Shown: positions 37,544 to 46,256, counted from the stretch's first letter. The stretch: DNA of 64,000 nucleotides from Hydrogenophaga sp. (GCF_030651625.1 NZ_JAUSCF010000039.1:62001-126000); one strand, 5' to 3'. Translations and numbers: made by a program. The notes: a model not told the origin generated them from the letters alone.

Positions 37544-38360
37544 GCGTCTTCATCCATTGCATGACGATGCGGTGCAACTGTTCCACGCCATCGGTGAGTG
37601 CTGCCGGCCCTGGCTGCAGGATGTCCGCCGACTTGATTTCAAACAGCTGCCCGGTTTTCACAGCAGGCACGTCTTGCCAGCCGTCCCGAGCCGCCACCTT
37701 CTCTGCCCGGAATTTTTTTCCGCACCACGATCCGATGATGATGTCCGGGTTGCGCCGCACGATCTCGGCACCGTCCGCGATGATGCGGTCCTTGCCAAGC
37801 GACTGCAGCGCCAGTTCGGGAAAACAATCGTCTCCACCCGCCACGCCCAGCAACTCGGAGACCCAGCGAATGGCGCTGATGTGCGGCACGTCCCATTCTT
37901 CAAAGAACACGCGCGGGCGACGTTTGCCATCAGCGACCAGCGTATGCACCTCCCGGCGCATCTCGTCGAGACGAACTCGTCGCTCATCCATCCACGCCAG
38001 CCCGGTATCCGCGCAACCCACCATGGCCGCCACCTGGTACAGCATGGAAAACACCTCTTCCACGCTGCGCTGGTTGAACACTGTCACCTGCACACCGGCG
38101 CGCACCAGCGCCGCCGCAATGTCGGCCTGCAAATCAGAAAAACCAAACACGCAATCGGGCTGCAGCGCCAGTATCTTGTCGATTCTGGCCGTCAGGAAGG
38201 CGCTCACCTTCGGTTTTTCATCCCGTGCGCGTCGCGGGCGCACGGTGTAGCCGGAGATGCCCACGACGCGGTGTTCCTGCCCCAGCAGGTACAGCCACTC
38301 GGTGGTCTCTTCGGTCAGGCAGACGATGCGCTTCGGACCCAGTGTCGGCTGCAAGTTCAT
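37536..38360 (-). CDS. BtuF-like cobalamin-binding protein without signal peptide
   Basis: A 274-residue protein of the same substrate-binding fold as the downstream BtuF, with KRIVCLTEETTEWLYLLG, VVGISGYTVRP and LALQPDCVFGFSD. It has no signal peptide or lipobox from its best start (MNLQPTLGPKR, ATG at 38358-38360), and the longer in-frame extension would run into btuB. It therefore appears cytoplasmic. It may handle corrinoids inside the cell, or use an unrecognised start. Such signal-less proteins are annotated as cobalamin-binding proteins in related genomes. Confidence 0.8.
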   Translation of the reverse strand: MNLQPTLGPKRIVCLTEETTEWLYLLGQEHRVVGISGYTVRPRRARDEKPKVSAFLTARIDKILALQPDCVFGFSDLQADIAAALVRAGVQVTVFNQRSVEEVFSMLYQVAAMVGCADTGLAWMDERRVRLDEMRREVHTLVADGKRRPRVFFEEWDVPHISAIRWVSELLGVAGGDDCFPELALQSLGKDRIIADGAEIVRRNPDIIIGSWCGKKFRAEKVAARDGWQDVPAVKTGQLFEIKSADILQPGPAALTDGVEQLHRIVMQWMKTHG

Positions 38361-38418
38361 GAAACCGCTTTCAGTAGAAAGAGAAACGCCCCCAAAAGAA
38401 CAGCCGACCAGTGCGCAC

Positions 38419-40251
38419 TCACCGCTGTGGTTTCCAGTCCAGCGTGAAGTAAGCAGCGCGCCCTGGCTGGTTGTAACCGCGTGCGGTTTCATACACCTTG
38501 TCGGCCAGGTTGTTCAGCCGCAGGTTCAGCGACCAGTCTTTTTGCACTCGATAGACGGCGTAGAGGTCCAGCGTGGCAAAGCCCGGCAATCGCACGGTGT
38601 TGGCCGCGTTATCGAAGCGGTCGGATACCGCCAGCAACGACCCACCCCAGGTCCAGGCGCCGCTCTGGCGGTCCAGGGCCAGCGTCAGTGTCTCGTCGGC
38701 GCGGCGTTGCAGCTTGAGCCGATTGGTCTCGTTGCGCGCGTCCAGCAGTTCCAGATTCGCGTTCCATTTCCAGACCCCCGCCGACCCGGTGTATCCCAGC
38801 GACCAGCCTTCCATGCGGGCACGAGGTACGTTCAGCACCACTGGCTGCGTGGTGATGAAGCCACGCACCCGGTTGTCGAAGCGCGTGAGCTTCACCTCGT
38901 GCAGGCCCCGGTTGTAGGTGAGGCCCACTTCGCTGTTCTTGCCTCGCTCAGGCTGGGTCGTGGGGTTGCCATTGAAGAACGGCGACACGTAGTACAGCGT
39001 GTTGAAAGACGGCATCTTGAAGGAGGTACCGTAGGCCACGTGCGGACGCCAGTTCGGCGTGAGCTGGTAGCCATAGCTCGCAAAGCCGGTGGTGGCGTCA
39101 CCAAACTGGGAGTTGCTGTCGCGCCGCAGATTGGCCTGCCAGAAGTGCGCACCTGATTGGCCATGAACGCCGGCAAACACGGCGCGCGTGGTGCGGCTGT
39201 TAACCGCATAGGCCTGGGTGCCAGACACTTCTTCGCGCACCGACTCCAGGCCCATGAGCACATTGCCTGCGACCGTGTTCCAGTCGTGCTGCAAAGTCGC
39301 CTGCGTCTGGGCGGTGTCGAACCGGGCGGTGTCGAAAACGCTGAAACTGGTGGAGCGGTCGTCGCTGCGCGCCAGCTTGAATTGTGTGCGCGAATCGGCC
39401 GACCATTGGCGCTCCAGCCCCCAGCCCGCGATGCGTGTGGTGACGTCAGACCGCACATCAAAAACACCCGGCCCCTCGTCGTACGCCGACGTGCCGTCGG
39501 CCTGGGTGACATGCAGGTTGCTCGACCAGCCAGGCGCAAACGCCCAGCGAACCGTGGCAGATACGCTGTCCTGATCGAAGCCGTCCTTGTCCGGGTTGTG
39601 GCTACCGAAGGCCACGTCCGGGTTCGTGGCAGAAAAGCCTTTTTCGCGCACGGTGCCAAAGTGGAGTGCGTAGGTCAGCGCATCGGTGCCACCACTCAGC
39701 CCGCCCGAGGCAGCACGGTGACCAAAGCTGCCCAGCGTGACGCTGGCACTGGGATGAAATCCTTTTGAACCCTGCTTGGTGAACACCTGCACAACACCGC
39801 CCACGGCATCGCTGCCGTACAGCGCAGAAGCAGGCCCCTTGAGCACTTCAATGCGCTCGATGATGCCCAGCGGAATGTTGTCGAACGAGGCTGAGCCCGC
39901 CGTTGATGTGCCGTACCTAACCCCGTCCACCAGCAGCAGCACATGGCGCGACTCGGTGCCGCGCACGAACAGGCCCGATTGTTTCCCCAGTCCGCCGTTG
40001 GCCGACATCTGCAGGCCGGCCGATCGCGACAGCACTTCAGACAGCGTGCGGCCGTTGGACTTTTCCAGCGTGTCGGTCTCGATCACCACGACATCGCTGA
40101 GCACAGCGTCCGAGCGGGTTTCGACCCGCGTGGCGGTGACCACCGTCTCTGAAAGGTAGGCGACCGTTTCGGCCTGGGCGTGGGAAGGGAAAGCCGCCAG
40201 CAAGGCAAGCGGCAACGCGGCAAGATGCATGCGCGAAGAAACGTTTTTCAT
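38419..40251 (-). CDS. btuB: TonB-dependent vitamin B12 outer-membrane receptor
   Basis: A 610-residue receptor with a signal peptide (MKNVSSRMHLAALPLALLAA...SHAQA). The TonB box and plug follow (ETVVTATRVETRSDAVLSD, LPLGIIERIEVLKGPASALYG style motifs), then a 22-strand barrel. Length is close to E. coli BtuB (614). It is the first gene after the cobalamin riboswitch, and the whole operon to cobC continues on the same strand. Calcium-binding and cobalamin-contact residues were not checked. Confidence 0.94.
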   Translation of the reverse strand: MKNVSSRMHLAALPLALLAAFPSHAQAETVAYLSETVVTATRVETRSDAVLSDVVVIETDTLEKSNGRTLSEVLSRSAGLQMSANGGLGKQSGLFVRGTESRHVLLLVDGVRYGTSTAGSASFDNIPLGIIERIEVLKGPASALYGSDAVGGVVQVFTKQGSKGFHPSASVTLGSFGHRAASGGLSGGTDALTYALHFGTVREKGFSATNPDVAFGSHNPDKDGFDQDSVSATVRWAFAPGWSSNLHVTQADGTSAYDEGPGVFDVRSDVTTRIAGWGLERQWSADSRTQFKLARSDDRSTSFSVFDTARFDTAQTQATLQHDWNTVAGNVLMGLESVREEVSGTQAYAVNSRTTRAVFAGVHGQSGAHFWQANLRRDSNSQFGDATTGFASYGYQLTPNWRPHVAYGTSFKMPSFNTLYYVSPFFNGNPTTQPERGKNSEVGLTYNRGLHEVKLTRFDNRVRGFITTQPVVLNVPRARMEGWSLGYTGSAGVWKWNANLELLDARNETNRLKLQRRADETLTLALDRQSGAWTWGGSLLAVSDRFDNAANTVRLPGFATLDLYAVYRVQKDWSLNLRLNNLADKVYETARGYNQPGRAAYFTLDWKPQR

Positions 40252-40344
40252 GAAAGAGAACCAGCTTGGGTGTCCTCACCGTCTTCCCCGACAGTGCATG
40301 GACGTCACGGAAGCGCGTCCGTTGCCAGGCGCACTTCCACCTTG

Positions 40345-40515
40345 TTGGCCGGTATCCGGGCTGACAGAACAACCTCCATCGCCTTCCCAGGGCACAGGCC
40401 TTTGACAAGGCCGGTGATCCAGTGGCTGCGTGATGAAAGCGGAGCGAACCGAAAAAGGTTTCGGGACTCTCGTCTGCTTACCGTTGCGGGGGCAGCGCAG
40501 GTTAGGTCTGTTCGG
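40345..40515 (-). promoter_or_regulatory. Cobalamin riboswitch
   Basis: On the minus strand, 5' to 3', the leader shows GCTGCCCCCGCAACGGTAAG, then the B12 box CAGCCACTGG (about 40419-40428), CCTGGGAAGGCGATGG, and a closing AGCCCGGATACCGGCC. These are the conserved core segments of the adenosylcobalamin riboswitch, in the right order and spacing. It lies about 95 bases upstream of btuB, and the sequence between could hold the switch helix. High cobalamin should shut down the operon. Confidence 0.94.
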
Positions 40516-40642
40516 ATGAACGCAACCCTCCTGCTTCCCGTTGAACTGCGGCATGTGAACCACACCGCGAGCACCAACGGCTGGCATTGTACGCCCCGCC
40601 TTGGCGCGTCGACCCTACAATGAGCAAACTCAAGTGGTAACC

Positions 40643-40885
40643 ATGGCCGACATCAAGCACCTTGACCAGATCGCCGAGCGGGTAGAACGCTTGCTGCTGC
40701 GCCACGAAGAACTGCAGCGCACCAACGTCTTGCTGCACGAGCAGATTCAGGCTTTGCAGGCCGAGCGCGACACTCTCAAATCGCGCCTCAACGCCGCTCG
40801 CGCCCGCATCGACGCCTTGCTCGACAGGCTGCCCGCCGGTCAAAGCATTGAAGATCCCGATCCCACCCGCCAGGAACGCGCATGA
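40643..40885 (+). CDS. zapB: ZapB-like coiled-coil cell division protein
   Basis: An 80-residue protein that is almost entirely coiled coil (LDQIAERVERLLLRHEELQR, then LHEQIQALQAERDTLKSRLN), of the small family that sits upstream of zapA in proteobacteria. ZapB-type proteins link ZapA and the Z-ring to other division factors. The ATG at 40643-40645 is preferred to one 14 codons upstream because the conserved N-terminus begins there. It overlaps zapA by four bases. Confidence 0.82.
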   Translation: MADIKHLDQIAERVERLLLRHEELQRTNVLLHEQIQALQAERDTLKSRLNAARARIDALLDRLPAGQSIEDPDPTRQERA

Positions 40886-41244
40886 GCAAGCCCACCAGCA
40901 AACAGGTTGAAGTTCAGATCATGGGCCAGAGCTATTTGCTGGCCTGCCCGGTGGGTGGTGAATCGGCACTGCTTGATGCAGTGGAGCGCGTGGACACCGC
41001 CATGTGCCGCATCCGCGACGCAGGCAAAGTCAAGGCACGTGACCGCATCGCCGTGCTCGCCTCACTCAATCTCGCGTTCGAACTGTCGCAGCGAGAAGCC
41101 GACAGTTTTCAGGCCTCCTCTTTCGGCGGCGAAGCTTCCCACCTGGGTGACGCCGAAGACACCGACCCCGCCGTGCAAGCCCGAGTGGACGACCTCATCC
41201 GCCGACTCGACGGCACGCTCGGCGTCGATGGCCAATTGCTCTGA
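40882..41244 (+). CDS. zapA: Cell division protein ZapA
   Basis: A 120-residue ZapA that binds and bundles FtsZ filaments. The N-terminal domain (QVEVQIMGQSYLLACPVGGE) and the central RDAGKVKARDRIAVLASLNLAFEL segment are typical, followed by a short coiled coil and a tail. It overlaps zapB by four bases and is followed by 6S RNA, an arrangement conserved in many beta- and gammaproteobacteria. Confidence 0.95.
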   Translation: MSKPTSKQVEVQIMGQSYLLACPVGGESALLDAVERVDTAMCRIRDAGKVKARDRIAVLASLNLAFELSQREADSFQASSFGGEASHLGDAEDTDPAVQARVDDLIRRLDGTLGVDGQLL

Positions 41245-41343
41245 CGTGCGCTTGAAGCGCGTTTACCTCACCGCTTGATCCGCCGTCCGTCTGTCCGGGG
41301 TCTTTCCGGACCAGTGGTCCACACACTGCTTCGCGTGCACCTA

Positions 41344-41349
41344 CAATTT
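41344..41349 (+). promoter_or_regulatory. -10 box of the 6S RNA promoter
   Basis: TACAAT lies seven bases before the predicted 5' end of 6S RNA at 41356. No convincing -35 hexamer stands at the usual distance upstream. Confidence 0.6.
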
Positions 41350-41355
41350 GAACTG

Positions 41356-41528
41356 TCTGCAGTGCGCGCCGGGCTTTATATTTCCTTGAACCAATGCTCA
41401 TAGAGCCCGGGCTTGGAACATCGCATGGTGGGTGTGAGCGTCTCGCGTCAGACGAACCCGAAGCCATGCTGACCTTGCCCACCTGAACCCCGGTTCAGGA
41501 TGCCGGTCCGGTGGCACTTGCAGACACC
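41356..41528 (+). ncRNA. ssrS: 6S RNA
   Basis: The 5' end TGTCTGCA (41356-41363) pairs perfectly with TGCAGACA (41519-41526), and the neighbouring GCGCGCCGGGC pairs with GCCGGTCCGG to form the long closing stem. Near the 3' side the hairpin CCTGAACC-CC-GGTTCAGG corresponds to the CCTTGAACC/GGTTCAAGG hairpin of E. coli 6S RNA. The length of about 173 bases fits (E. coli 184). It lies directly after zapA. 6S RNA mimics an open promoter and holds sigma-70 RNA polymerase in stationary phase. Confidence 0.88.
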
Positions 41529-41539
41529 CCTATTCGGAA

Positions 41540-41631
41540 CACCCCCCTGCGCCGCTTCGCGGCTTCCCCCCTCTCCTGCGGGATGGGGGACGCGCCCAGT
41601 GGCCCGGCGAAGCCGGTTCCACGGGCGCCCT
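41540..41631 (+). repeat. Dispersed GC-rich repeat, copy C (after 6S RNA)
   Basis: It starts 12 bases after the 6S RNA end with ACCCCCCTGCGCCGCTTCGC and ends with AAGCCGGTTCCACGGGCG. It is about 90 bases long and almost identical to copy B in cobS. The antisense strand encodes the same peptide type as copy B, here in a frame I do not regard as a gene. Confidence 0.8.
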
Positions 41632-41813
41632 GGATGGCTCCCTCTCCAGCGGATGCTTTTGGTGTTTGCTGCCCCCTCTTCCCAACACCCTCTTTCAGTG
41701 CTTCGCCCTGCGGGAGTGATGCGCACCCGGGCTGAGCCGCTTTCGGGGTCACGACGAGTGGCTGGCTCTGCCTCGCTCGCTTCTGACATCTGGCGTTCGG
41801 CCACAATCCCCCC

Positions 41814-42629
41814 ATGATTTTTGAACCTCTGTTGATCATTCAGTTGGTCGTGCTCGGCCTTTTCACCGGTTTCCTCGCAGGCCTGCTGGGCATTGGCGGC
41901 GGCATGATCATGGTGCCGTTCATCTCGGCCATTCTGGCGGGCCGTGGCGTGCCGGTAGATCTCTCGGTCAAGATGGCCATTGCCACTTCCATGGCCACCA
42001 TCATCTTCACCTCCATCTCCAGCGTGCGTGCGCACCACCAGCGCGGTGCCGTGCGCTGGGACATTGCCAAGCGCCTTTCCCCTGGTATCGTGCTGGGTGC
42101 AGCGCTGGCCAGCCTGGGTGTGTTCGCCTTGCTCAAGGGCAGCTGGCTGGCGCTGTTCTTTGCGGCCTTCGTGAGTTTTTCTGCCACGCAAATGCTGATG
42201 GACCGCAAACCCAAAGCCACCCGCACGCTGCCGGGCACCGCCGGCCAGGTGGCCGCTGGCACCACCATCGGTTTTCTTTCCGGCCTGGTGGGAGCAGGCG
42301 GCGGTTTTGTGAGCGTGCCCTTCATGACCTGGTGCAATGTGGCCATCCACAACGCCGTGGCCACCAGTGCGGCGCTCGGCTTCCCCATTGCGCTGGCCAA
42401 TGCGGTGGGCTATGCCATTTCCGGCCAGGGTGTGGCCGACCTGCCGCCGTGGTCATTCGGCTACATCTTCGTGCCGGCCCTGGTGGTGATCGCCACGTTC
42501 AGCGTGCTCATGGCGCCACTGGGTGTGCGGGCAGCGCACGCCCTTCCGGTGAAATCGCTGCGGCGGGTCTTTGCCGGCATTCTGTATGTGCTGGCGGCCT
42601 ACATGGCCTACAAAGGGATCACGGGTTGA
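41814..42629 (+). CDS. TauE/SafE family sulfite exporter-like permease
   Basis: A 271-residue membrane protein with about eight helices in two repeats. The repeat signatures are GLLGIGGGMIMVPFI near residue 24 and GLVGAGGGFVSVPFM near residue 159. Members export sulfite, sulfoacetate or other organic anions; the substrate here is unknown because no sulfur genes lie nearby. It converges on rraA. Confidence 0.9.
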   Translation: MIFEPLLIIQLVVLGLFTGFLAGLLGIGGGMIMVPFISAILAGRGVPVDLSVKMAIATSMATIIFTSISSVRAHHQRGAVRWDIAKRLSPGIVLGAALASLGVFALLKGSWLALFFAAFVSFSATQMLMDRKPKATRTLPGTAGQVAAGTTIGFLSGLVGAGGGFVSVPFMTWCNVAIHNAVATSAALGFPIALANAVGYAISGQGVADLPPWSFGYIFVPALVVIATFSVLMAPLGVRAAHALPVKSLRRVFAGILYVLAAYMAYKGITG

Positions 42630-42715
42630 TCGCGCCCTGATTGGCAGAGCCTGCTGAAGCCCTCGCAGACCCTTCGACAGGCGCAGCCCGCGACCCACGA
42701 CGCATGAAATGGTCC

Positions 42716-42802
42716 GGTCCGTGGCACCGCCGGGCCGGCTTTGCCGGACGGCCAGTGCCGCCCCCTTTGAGGGGGTGACGCGAAGCGGCGCGGGGGTGTT
42801 TC
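42716..42802 (-). repeat. Dispersed GC-rich repeat, copy D (after rraA)
   Basis: Contains GGGCCGGCTTTGCCGGAC, CCCCCTTTGAGGGGG and GACGCGAAGCGGCGCGGGGG, ending in TGTTTC directly at the rraA stop codon. Like copy A it follows its gene as TGAAACACCCCCGCGCCGC on the coding strand. Confidence 0.75.
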
Positions 42803-43328
42803 ATTTCAGCTTGCGATCCGCGACCACGATGCCGTCTTCGTCGGCGTACAGCCAGTCGCCCGGCCTGACCCAGACGCCCTGCATCTGCACCGCCACCTCG
42901 CGCTGCCCTTCGGTGCGCCGCTCGGTCGGCAGGGGTATCAGCGCCAGTGCCCTGATGCCCACATCACAGGCGGCCAGCTCCGCAGCATCGCGCACGCAAC
43001 CGTTGACCACCACGCCGGCCCAGCCATTGCGAGCCGCCGCCGCAGCCAGGTTGCCGCCCACCAGCGCACGGCGCAATGAACCGCCGCCATCCACCACCAG
43101 CACGTGCCCGTCGCCCGGGCTCTCCACCGCCTGCTTGACCGGCGTGTTGTCTTCAAAGCACTTCACGGTGACCACCGGACCGGCAAACCGCTGACGTCCA
43201 CCCCAGCTCGGGAACACCGGCGGCAGCACCCTGAACCGGCCGGAATCGTCACCCTTGTGAGCATCACACAGATCGCAGGTGGGCACAAAAACGGAGGCGT
43301 CGGCTGGGCGGGAAGACGTTGGCTGCAT
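42801..43328 (-). CDS. rraA: RraA family protein
   Basis: A 175-residue RraA-fold protein starting MQPTSSRPADASVFVPTCDL. Signature segments are FAGPVVTVKCFEDN, VLVVDGGGSLRRALVGGNLA and GWAGVVVNGCVRD. In E. coli RraA inhibits RNase E; related proteins are 4-hydroxy-4-methyl-2-oxoglutarate/oxaloacetate aldolases, whose catalytic RD pair is present here in CVRD. The sequence alone does not separate the two roles. The ATG used avoids a 31-codon upstream extension with no conserved content. Confidence 0.88.
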   Translation of the reverse strand: MQPTSSRPADASVFVPTCDLCDAHKGDDSGRFRVLPPVFPSWGGRQRFAGPVVTVKCFEDNTPVKQAVESPGDGHVLVVDGGGSLRRALVGGNLAAAAARNGWAGVVVNGCVRDAAELAACDVGIRALALIPLPTERRTEGQREVAVQMQGVWVRPGDWLYADEDGIVVADRKLK

Positions 43329-43598
43329 GGTCGATCCTGTGGGTTTTTTCGCAAGAAGCGGTGCGCAAAAAGCGCCATCATATTCAGCGCACACCGCGCG
43401 CCATGCGGGTGCCCCGCACATATGCTGCGCGGAAGTGTTGTTTTCCGTGCCACAAACCGATGTTCCCCCTATGAAATTCGCTGAAAAAGCGCGTTGCCCA
43501 TCTTGGATTGACCCTGCAAGTCCATTAGCATCCGAGACACCGGTAAGAAAGCGCGTTTTCTGCTGGTGAATTACAAACTTCTAGAAGGACATTCAACC

Positions 43599-44084
43599 AT
43601 GGCAACTGCGAAAAAAGCGCCCGCTAAAAAAGCGGCACCGGCAAAGAAAGCCGCCGCACCAGCGAAGAAAGCTGCACCGGCCAAGAAGGCAGCAGCACCT
43701 GCGAAGAAAGCAGCACCTGCGAAGAAAGCGGCACCTGCGAAGAAGGCTGCACCGGCCAAGAAGGCGGCACCTGCCAAAAAAGCCGCTCCAGCGAAAAAGG
43801 CGGCTCCTGCCAAGAAGGCAGCACCCGCCAAGAAGCGCACCCCCAACGCGGCCTTCATGAAGGCCATGACCCCCAGCGCCGCTCTTGCAGCCATCGTGGG
43901 CAGCAACCCCCTGCCGCGCACCGAGGTCACCAAGCAGGTCTGGGCTTACATCAAAAAGAACAAGCTGCAGGACGAAGTCAATCGCCGCATGATCAACGCC
44001 GACGCCAAGCTGAAGGAAATCTTCAAAAAGGCACAGGCTTCCATGTTCGAAATGACCAAGATGATCAACGATCACCTCAAGTGA
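43599..44084 (+). CDS. SWIB/MDM2 domain protein with histone H1-like Lys/Ala/Pro tail
   Basis: A 161-residue basic protein. Residues 4-79 are tandem copies of the AKKAAP unit, like the tail of eukaryotic H1 and bacterial histone-like proteins, and should bind nucleic acid. Residues 85-161 form a SWIB domain (MTPSAALAAIVGSNPLPRTE, VTKQVWAYIKKNKLQD, INADAKLKEIF). Its role in bacteria is not established; chromatin-like DNA organisation is the usual guess. AGAAGGA precedes the ATG. The tail is encoded by 15- to 18-base tandem repeats and may vary in length between strains. Confidence 0.9.
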   Translation: MATAKKAPAKKAAPAKKAAAPAKKAAPAKKAAAPAKKAAPAKKAAPAKKAAPAKKAAPAKKAAPAKKAAPAKKAAPAKKRTPNAAFMKAMTPSAALAAIVGSNPLPRTEVTKQVWAYIKKNKLQDEVNRRMINADAKLKEIFKKAQASMFEMTKMINDHLK

Positions 44085-44133
44085 TGGATTGATGGCTGTG
44101 CTTGCTCCCTTGCGGAGCGGCCACTCGAAAGAA

Positions 44134-44159
44134 AAGCTGGCGCAAGCCGGCTTTTTTTT
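44134..44159 (+). terminator. Intrinsic terminator of the SWIB gene
   Basis: AGCTGGC-GCAA-GCCGGCT forms a seven-pair stem with a GCAA tetraloop, followed by eight T. It lies about 50 bases after the SWIB stop codon and is the clearest intrinsic terminator in the window. Confidence 0.9.
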
Positions 44160-44191
44160 GCTCACTGAGTTGTCGCAATCGGCCCTATGTG

Positions 44192-44205
44192 CAACTCAGG
44201 AGTTG
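44192..44205. promoter_or_regulatory. Inverted repeat upstream of the cyclase operon
   Basis: CAACTC-AG-GAGTTG is a perfect palindrome that overlaps a TTGACA hexamer (44203-44208). A further GAGTTG half site lies at 44167-44172. No good -10 box follows at 16-18 bases, so the promoter itself is unproven. The rest of the gap between the terminator and the cyclase gene shows GGCGCA/TGCGCC arms around 44324-44345 and nothing else I recognise. Confidence 0.4.
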
Positions 44206-44401
44206 ACACCCGGGCACCCACCCCTGCCGAGTCATTTCACAACTGTGGGACCCGAAACGATTTGTCGATGCCCCAAAAACGCCACCGATAAATCTCTCAG
44301 CCTCCAATGGCCTCGATCTCCATTGCTGGACGGCGCAACCGATGGTGCGCCACCGCACGAAACTGTGAGAAACTTTGTTCACTGTTTCCCCCAGTTGTGG
44401 G

Positions 44402-46231
44402 ATGACACCTCCAATCACAACCACCAACATGCAGTTACAAGGTTCCTGCGTCGACGCGCCACCGGATGGTGCCTTGCCTTTGCAACAACACAAGGTGGTG
44501 CTGGTGGTGGATCTGGTGGAGTCGGTGCGCCTGATGGCGGGCAATGAAGCGGCGGTGGTCAAACGCTGGCAAGGGTTCATGCGGTTTGCCTCCACCTGCG
44601 TGCCGAAGCATCGTGGCCGGCTGGTCAAGAGCCTGGGCGACGGCCTGCTGGCCGAATTCGACGAAGCATCAGACGCCGTGCAGACCGCCATGGCCCTGCA
44701 CAGCCATTTCATCCCCGTCAACAAAACCCTGCACCCGAACGAGCAGATGCACCTGCGCGCCGGCATCAACGCCAGCCAGCTGTACGTGGGTGAACACGAT
44801 GTGTACGGCCATGGTGTGAACCTGGCGGCGCGGGTGGCGAGCCTTGCCGGGCCTGATCAGATCGTGGTCACGGCTTCGGTCCGCGATGCACTGGTCGATG
44901 GCATGGACGGTGATGTCGAAGACATGGGGGAGAGCTACCTCAAGCACTGGCCCGAGCCGGTGCGCACGTGGCGCGTCTGGCCCGCAGACCGGGTGGGTGA
45001 TGGTGCAGCACGGTCCAAAGAAGCCCTCCCAGTCCAGGAAGACTTGCGCCCGAGCATTGCGGTCATTCCCTTCGACTGTCACCCCCCCTCACCGGAACAT
45101 CAGGTCGTGGGTGAACTGATCGCCGATGGCGTCATCACCCAGCTCTCACGCGAAGGTCAGTTGCGGGTCATCTCGCGCCTGTCCACCACCGCACTCCGCG
45201 GTCGCCAGGTGACGCTGGGCAACATCCACCACCTGCTGGCGGCCAGTTTCGTGCTCAGTGGCAGCTACAGCGTGGTCGGCGGCAAGGTGGTGATCAACGC
45301 CGAACTCAGCGATGCGCGCCGCAACGACGTGGTCTGGGCCGATCGTGTGATTGGCACGGTCGACGACCTGCTGCAGATGGAAAGCCAGCTCATTCACCAG
45401 CTCACCGACGCCAGCACCCAGGCCCTGATGAGCTGCACCATCCGCCGCGCCATGGTGCTGCCCGTACCCCATCTGGACAGCAACGCCCTGCTGTTGGGTG
45501 GCATTGCCATGATGCATCGCTCCACCGCGCGCGACCTGGATCGCAGCCGCGAACTGCTGGATGCCGTCACCAATCGACACGCCCGCGTGGCCACCCCTTG
45601 GGCATGGATGGCCAAATGGCACATCCTCAACGTCATCCAGGGCCGCAGCGCCGACGCACCAACCGAGTTCCGCCAAGCCATCGACATCGCAGACCGCGCG
45701 CTCGACCTTGAGCCCCACAGCTCCCTGGCTCTGGCCATCAAGGGCCACCTGCTGTGCCATCTGGGCGTCGATCTCGACAAGTCGAGGGATTTGCTGTTGA
45801 TGGCCACCGAAGTCAACCCGAACGACCACAACGCCTGGCTCTATGCGGGTTTCTGGTCAACCATGTGGGGTGATGCAGCCGACGCAGTTCGAGAGTCCGA
45901 GCGTGCGCTGGACCTGTCTCCACTGGATCCGCAGCGCTTCTTCATTGAGATGCTCGTTGCGCACAGCTACCTAGTGGCAAACGATCTCTCCAATGCGATC
46001 AACATGTGCCATCAGTCCCTGCGTCGCAACCGCTATTACCTAGCGACGCTTCGTGTCTTGATGACCGCCCAATACGAGGCAGGACAGGTCGAGGACGCTC
46101 GTCAAACTCTGGGACAGTTGCTCGCGCTTCAACCCGATCTGAGCGTAAGCAAATTCCTCTCTTACGGGGGCCAAAGCAAAATTAGACAACGTGCAGCTGA
46201 CGCGATGGCCGGGCTGGGCTTGTCACGTTGA
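44402..46231 (+). CDS. Class III nucleotide cyclase with TolB-like and TPR regions
   Basis: About 609 residues. An N-terminal class III cyclase domain (residues 28-150) keeps all catalytic positions: metal Asp37 (VVDLVES) and Asp80 (KSLGDG), purine-binding Lys76 and Asp133 (HDVYG), and transition-state Asn140 and Arg144 (VNLAARV). It should make cAMP. Residues 205-320 (SIAVIPFDCHPP, GELIADGVITQLSR) match the TolB-like segment common in such cyclases, and the C-terminal half is TPR-like helical repeats. No membrane helix. Start is uncertain: the ATG used is internal to a longer TTG-started frame from 44375. It heads a three-gene operon. Confidence 0.9.
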   Translation: MTPPITTTNMQLQGSCVDAPPDGALPLQQHKVVLVVDLVESVRLMAGNEAAVVKRWQGFMRFASTCVPKHRGRLVKSLGDGLLAEFDEASDAVQTAMALHSHFIPVNKTLHPNEQMHLRAGINASQLYVGEHDVYGHGVNLAARVASLAGPDQIVVTASVRDALVDGMDGDVEDMGESYLKHWPEPVRTWRVWPADRVGDGAARSKEALPVQEDLRPSIAVIPFDCHPPSPEHQVVGELIADGVITQLSREGQLRVISRLSTTALRGRQVTLGNIHHLLAASFVLSGSYSVVGGKVVINAELSDARRNDVVWADRVIGTVDDLLQMESQLIHQLTDASTQALMSCTIRRAMVLPVPHLDSNALLLGGIAMMHRSTARDLDRSRELLDAVTNRHARVATPWAWMAKWHILNVIQGRSADAPTEFRQAIDIADRALDLEPHSSLALAIKGHLLCHLGVDLDKSRDLLLMATEVNPNDHNAWLYAGFWSTMWGDAADAVRESERALDLSPLDPQRFFIEMLVAHSYLVANDLSNAINMCHQSLRRNRYYLATLRVLMTAQYEAGQVEDARQTLGQLLALQPDLSVSKFLSYGGQSKIRQRAADAMAGLGLSR

Positions 46232-46256
46232 AATCAGAAATCACTAAGGAGCAGAA

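Noticed and set aside
41495..41839. A 114-codon minus-strand frame after 6S RNA
   Set aside because: Most of it is antisense to dispersed repeat copy C and to the start of the TauE-like gene; no conserved domain.
43611..43840. Regular short repeats that could suggest a CRISPR array
   Set aside because: Units are 15-18 bases without spacers and encode the AKKAAP tail in frame.
44360..44401. A CRP site upstream of the cyclase (GTGA...TCAC around 44365-44382)
   Set aside because: The half sites are ten bases apart instead of six and the arms are imperfect.
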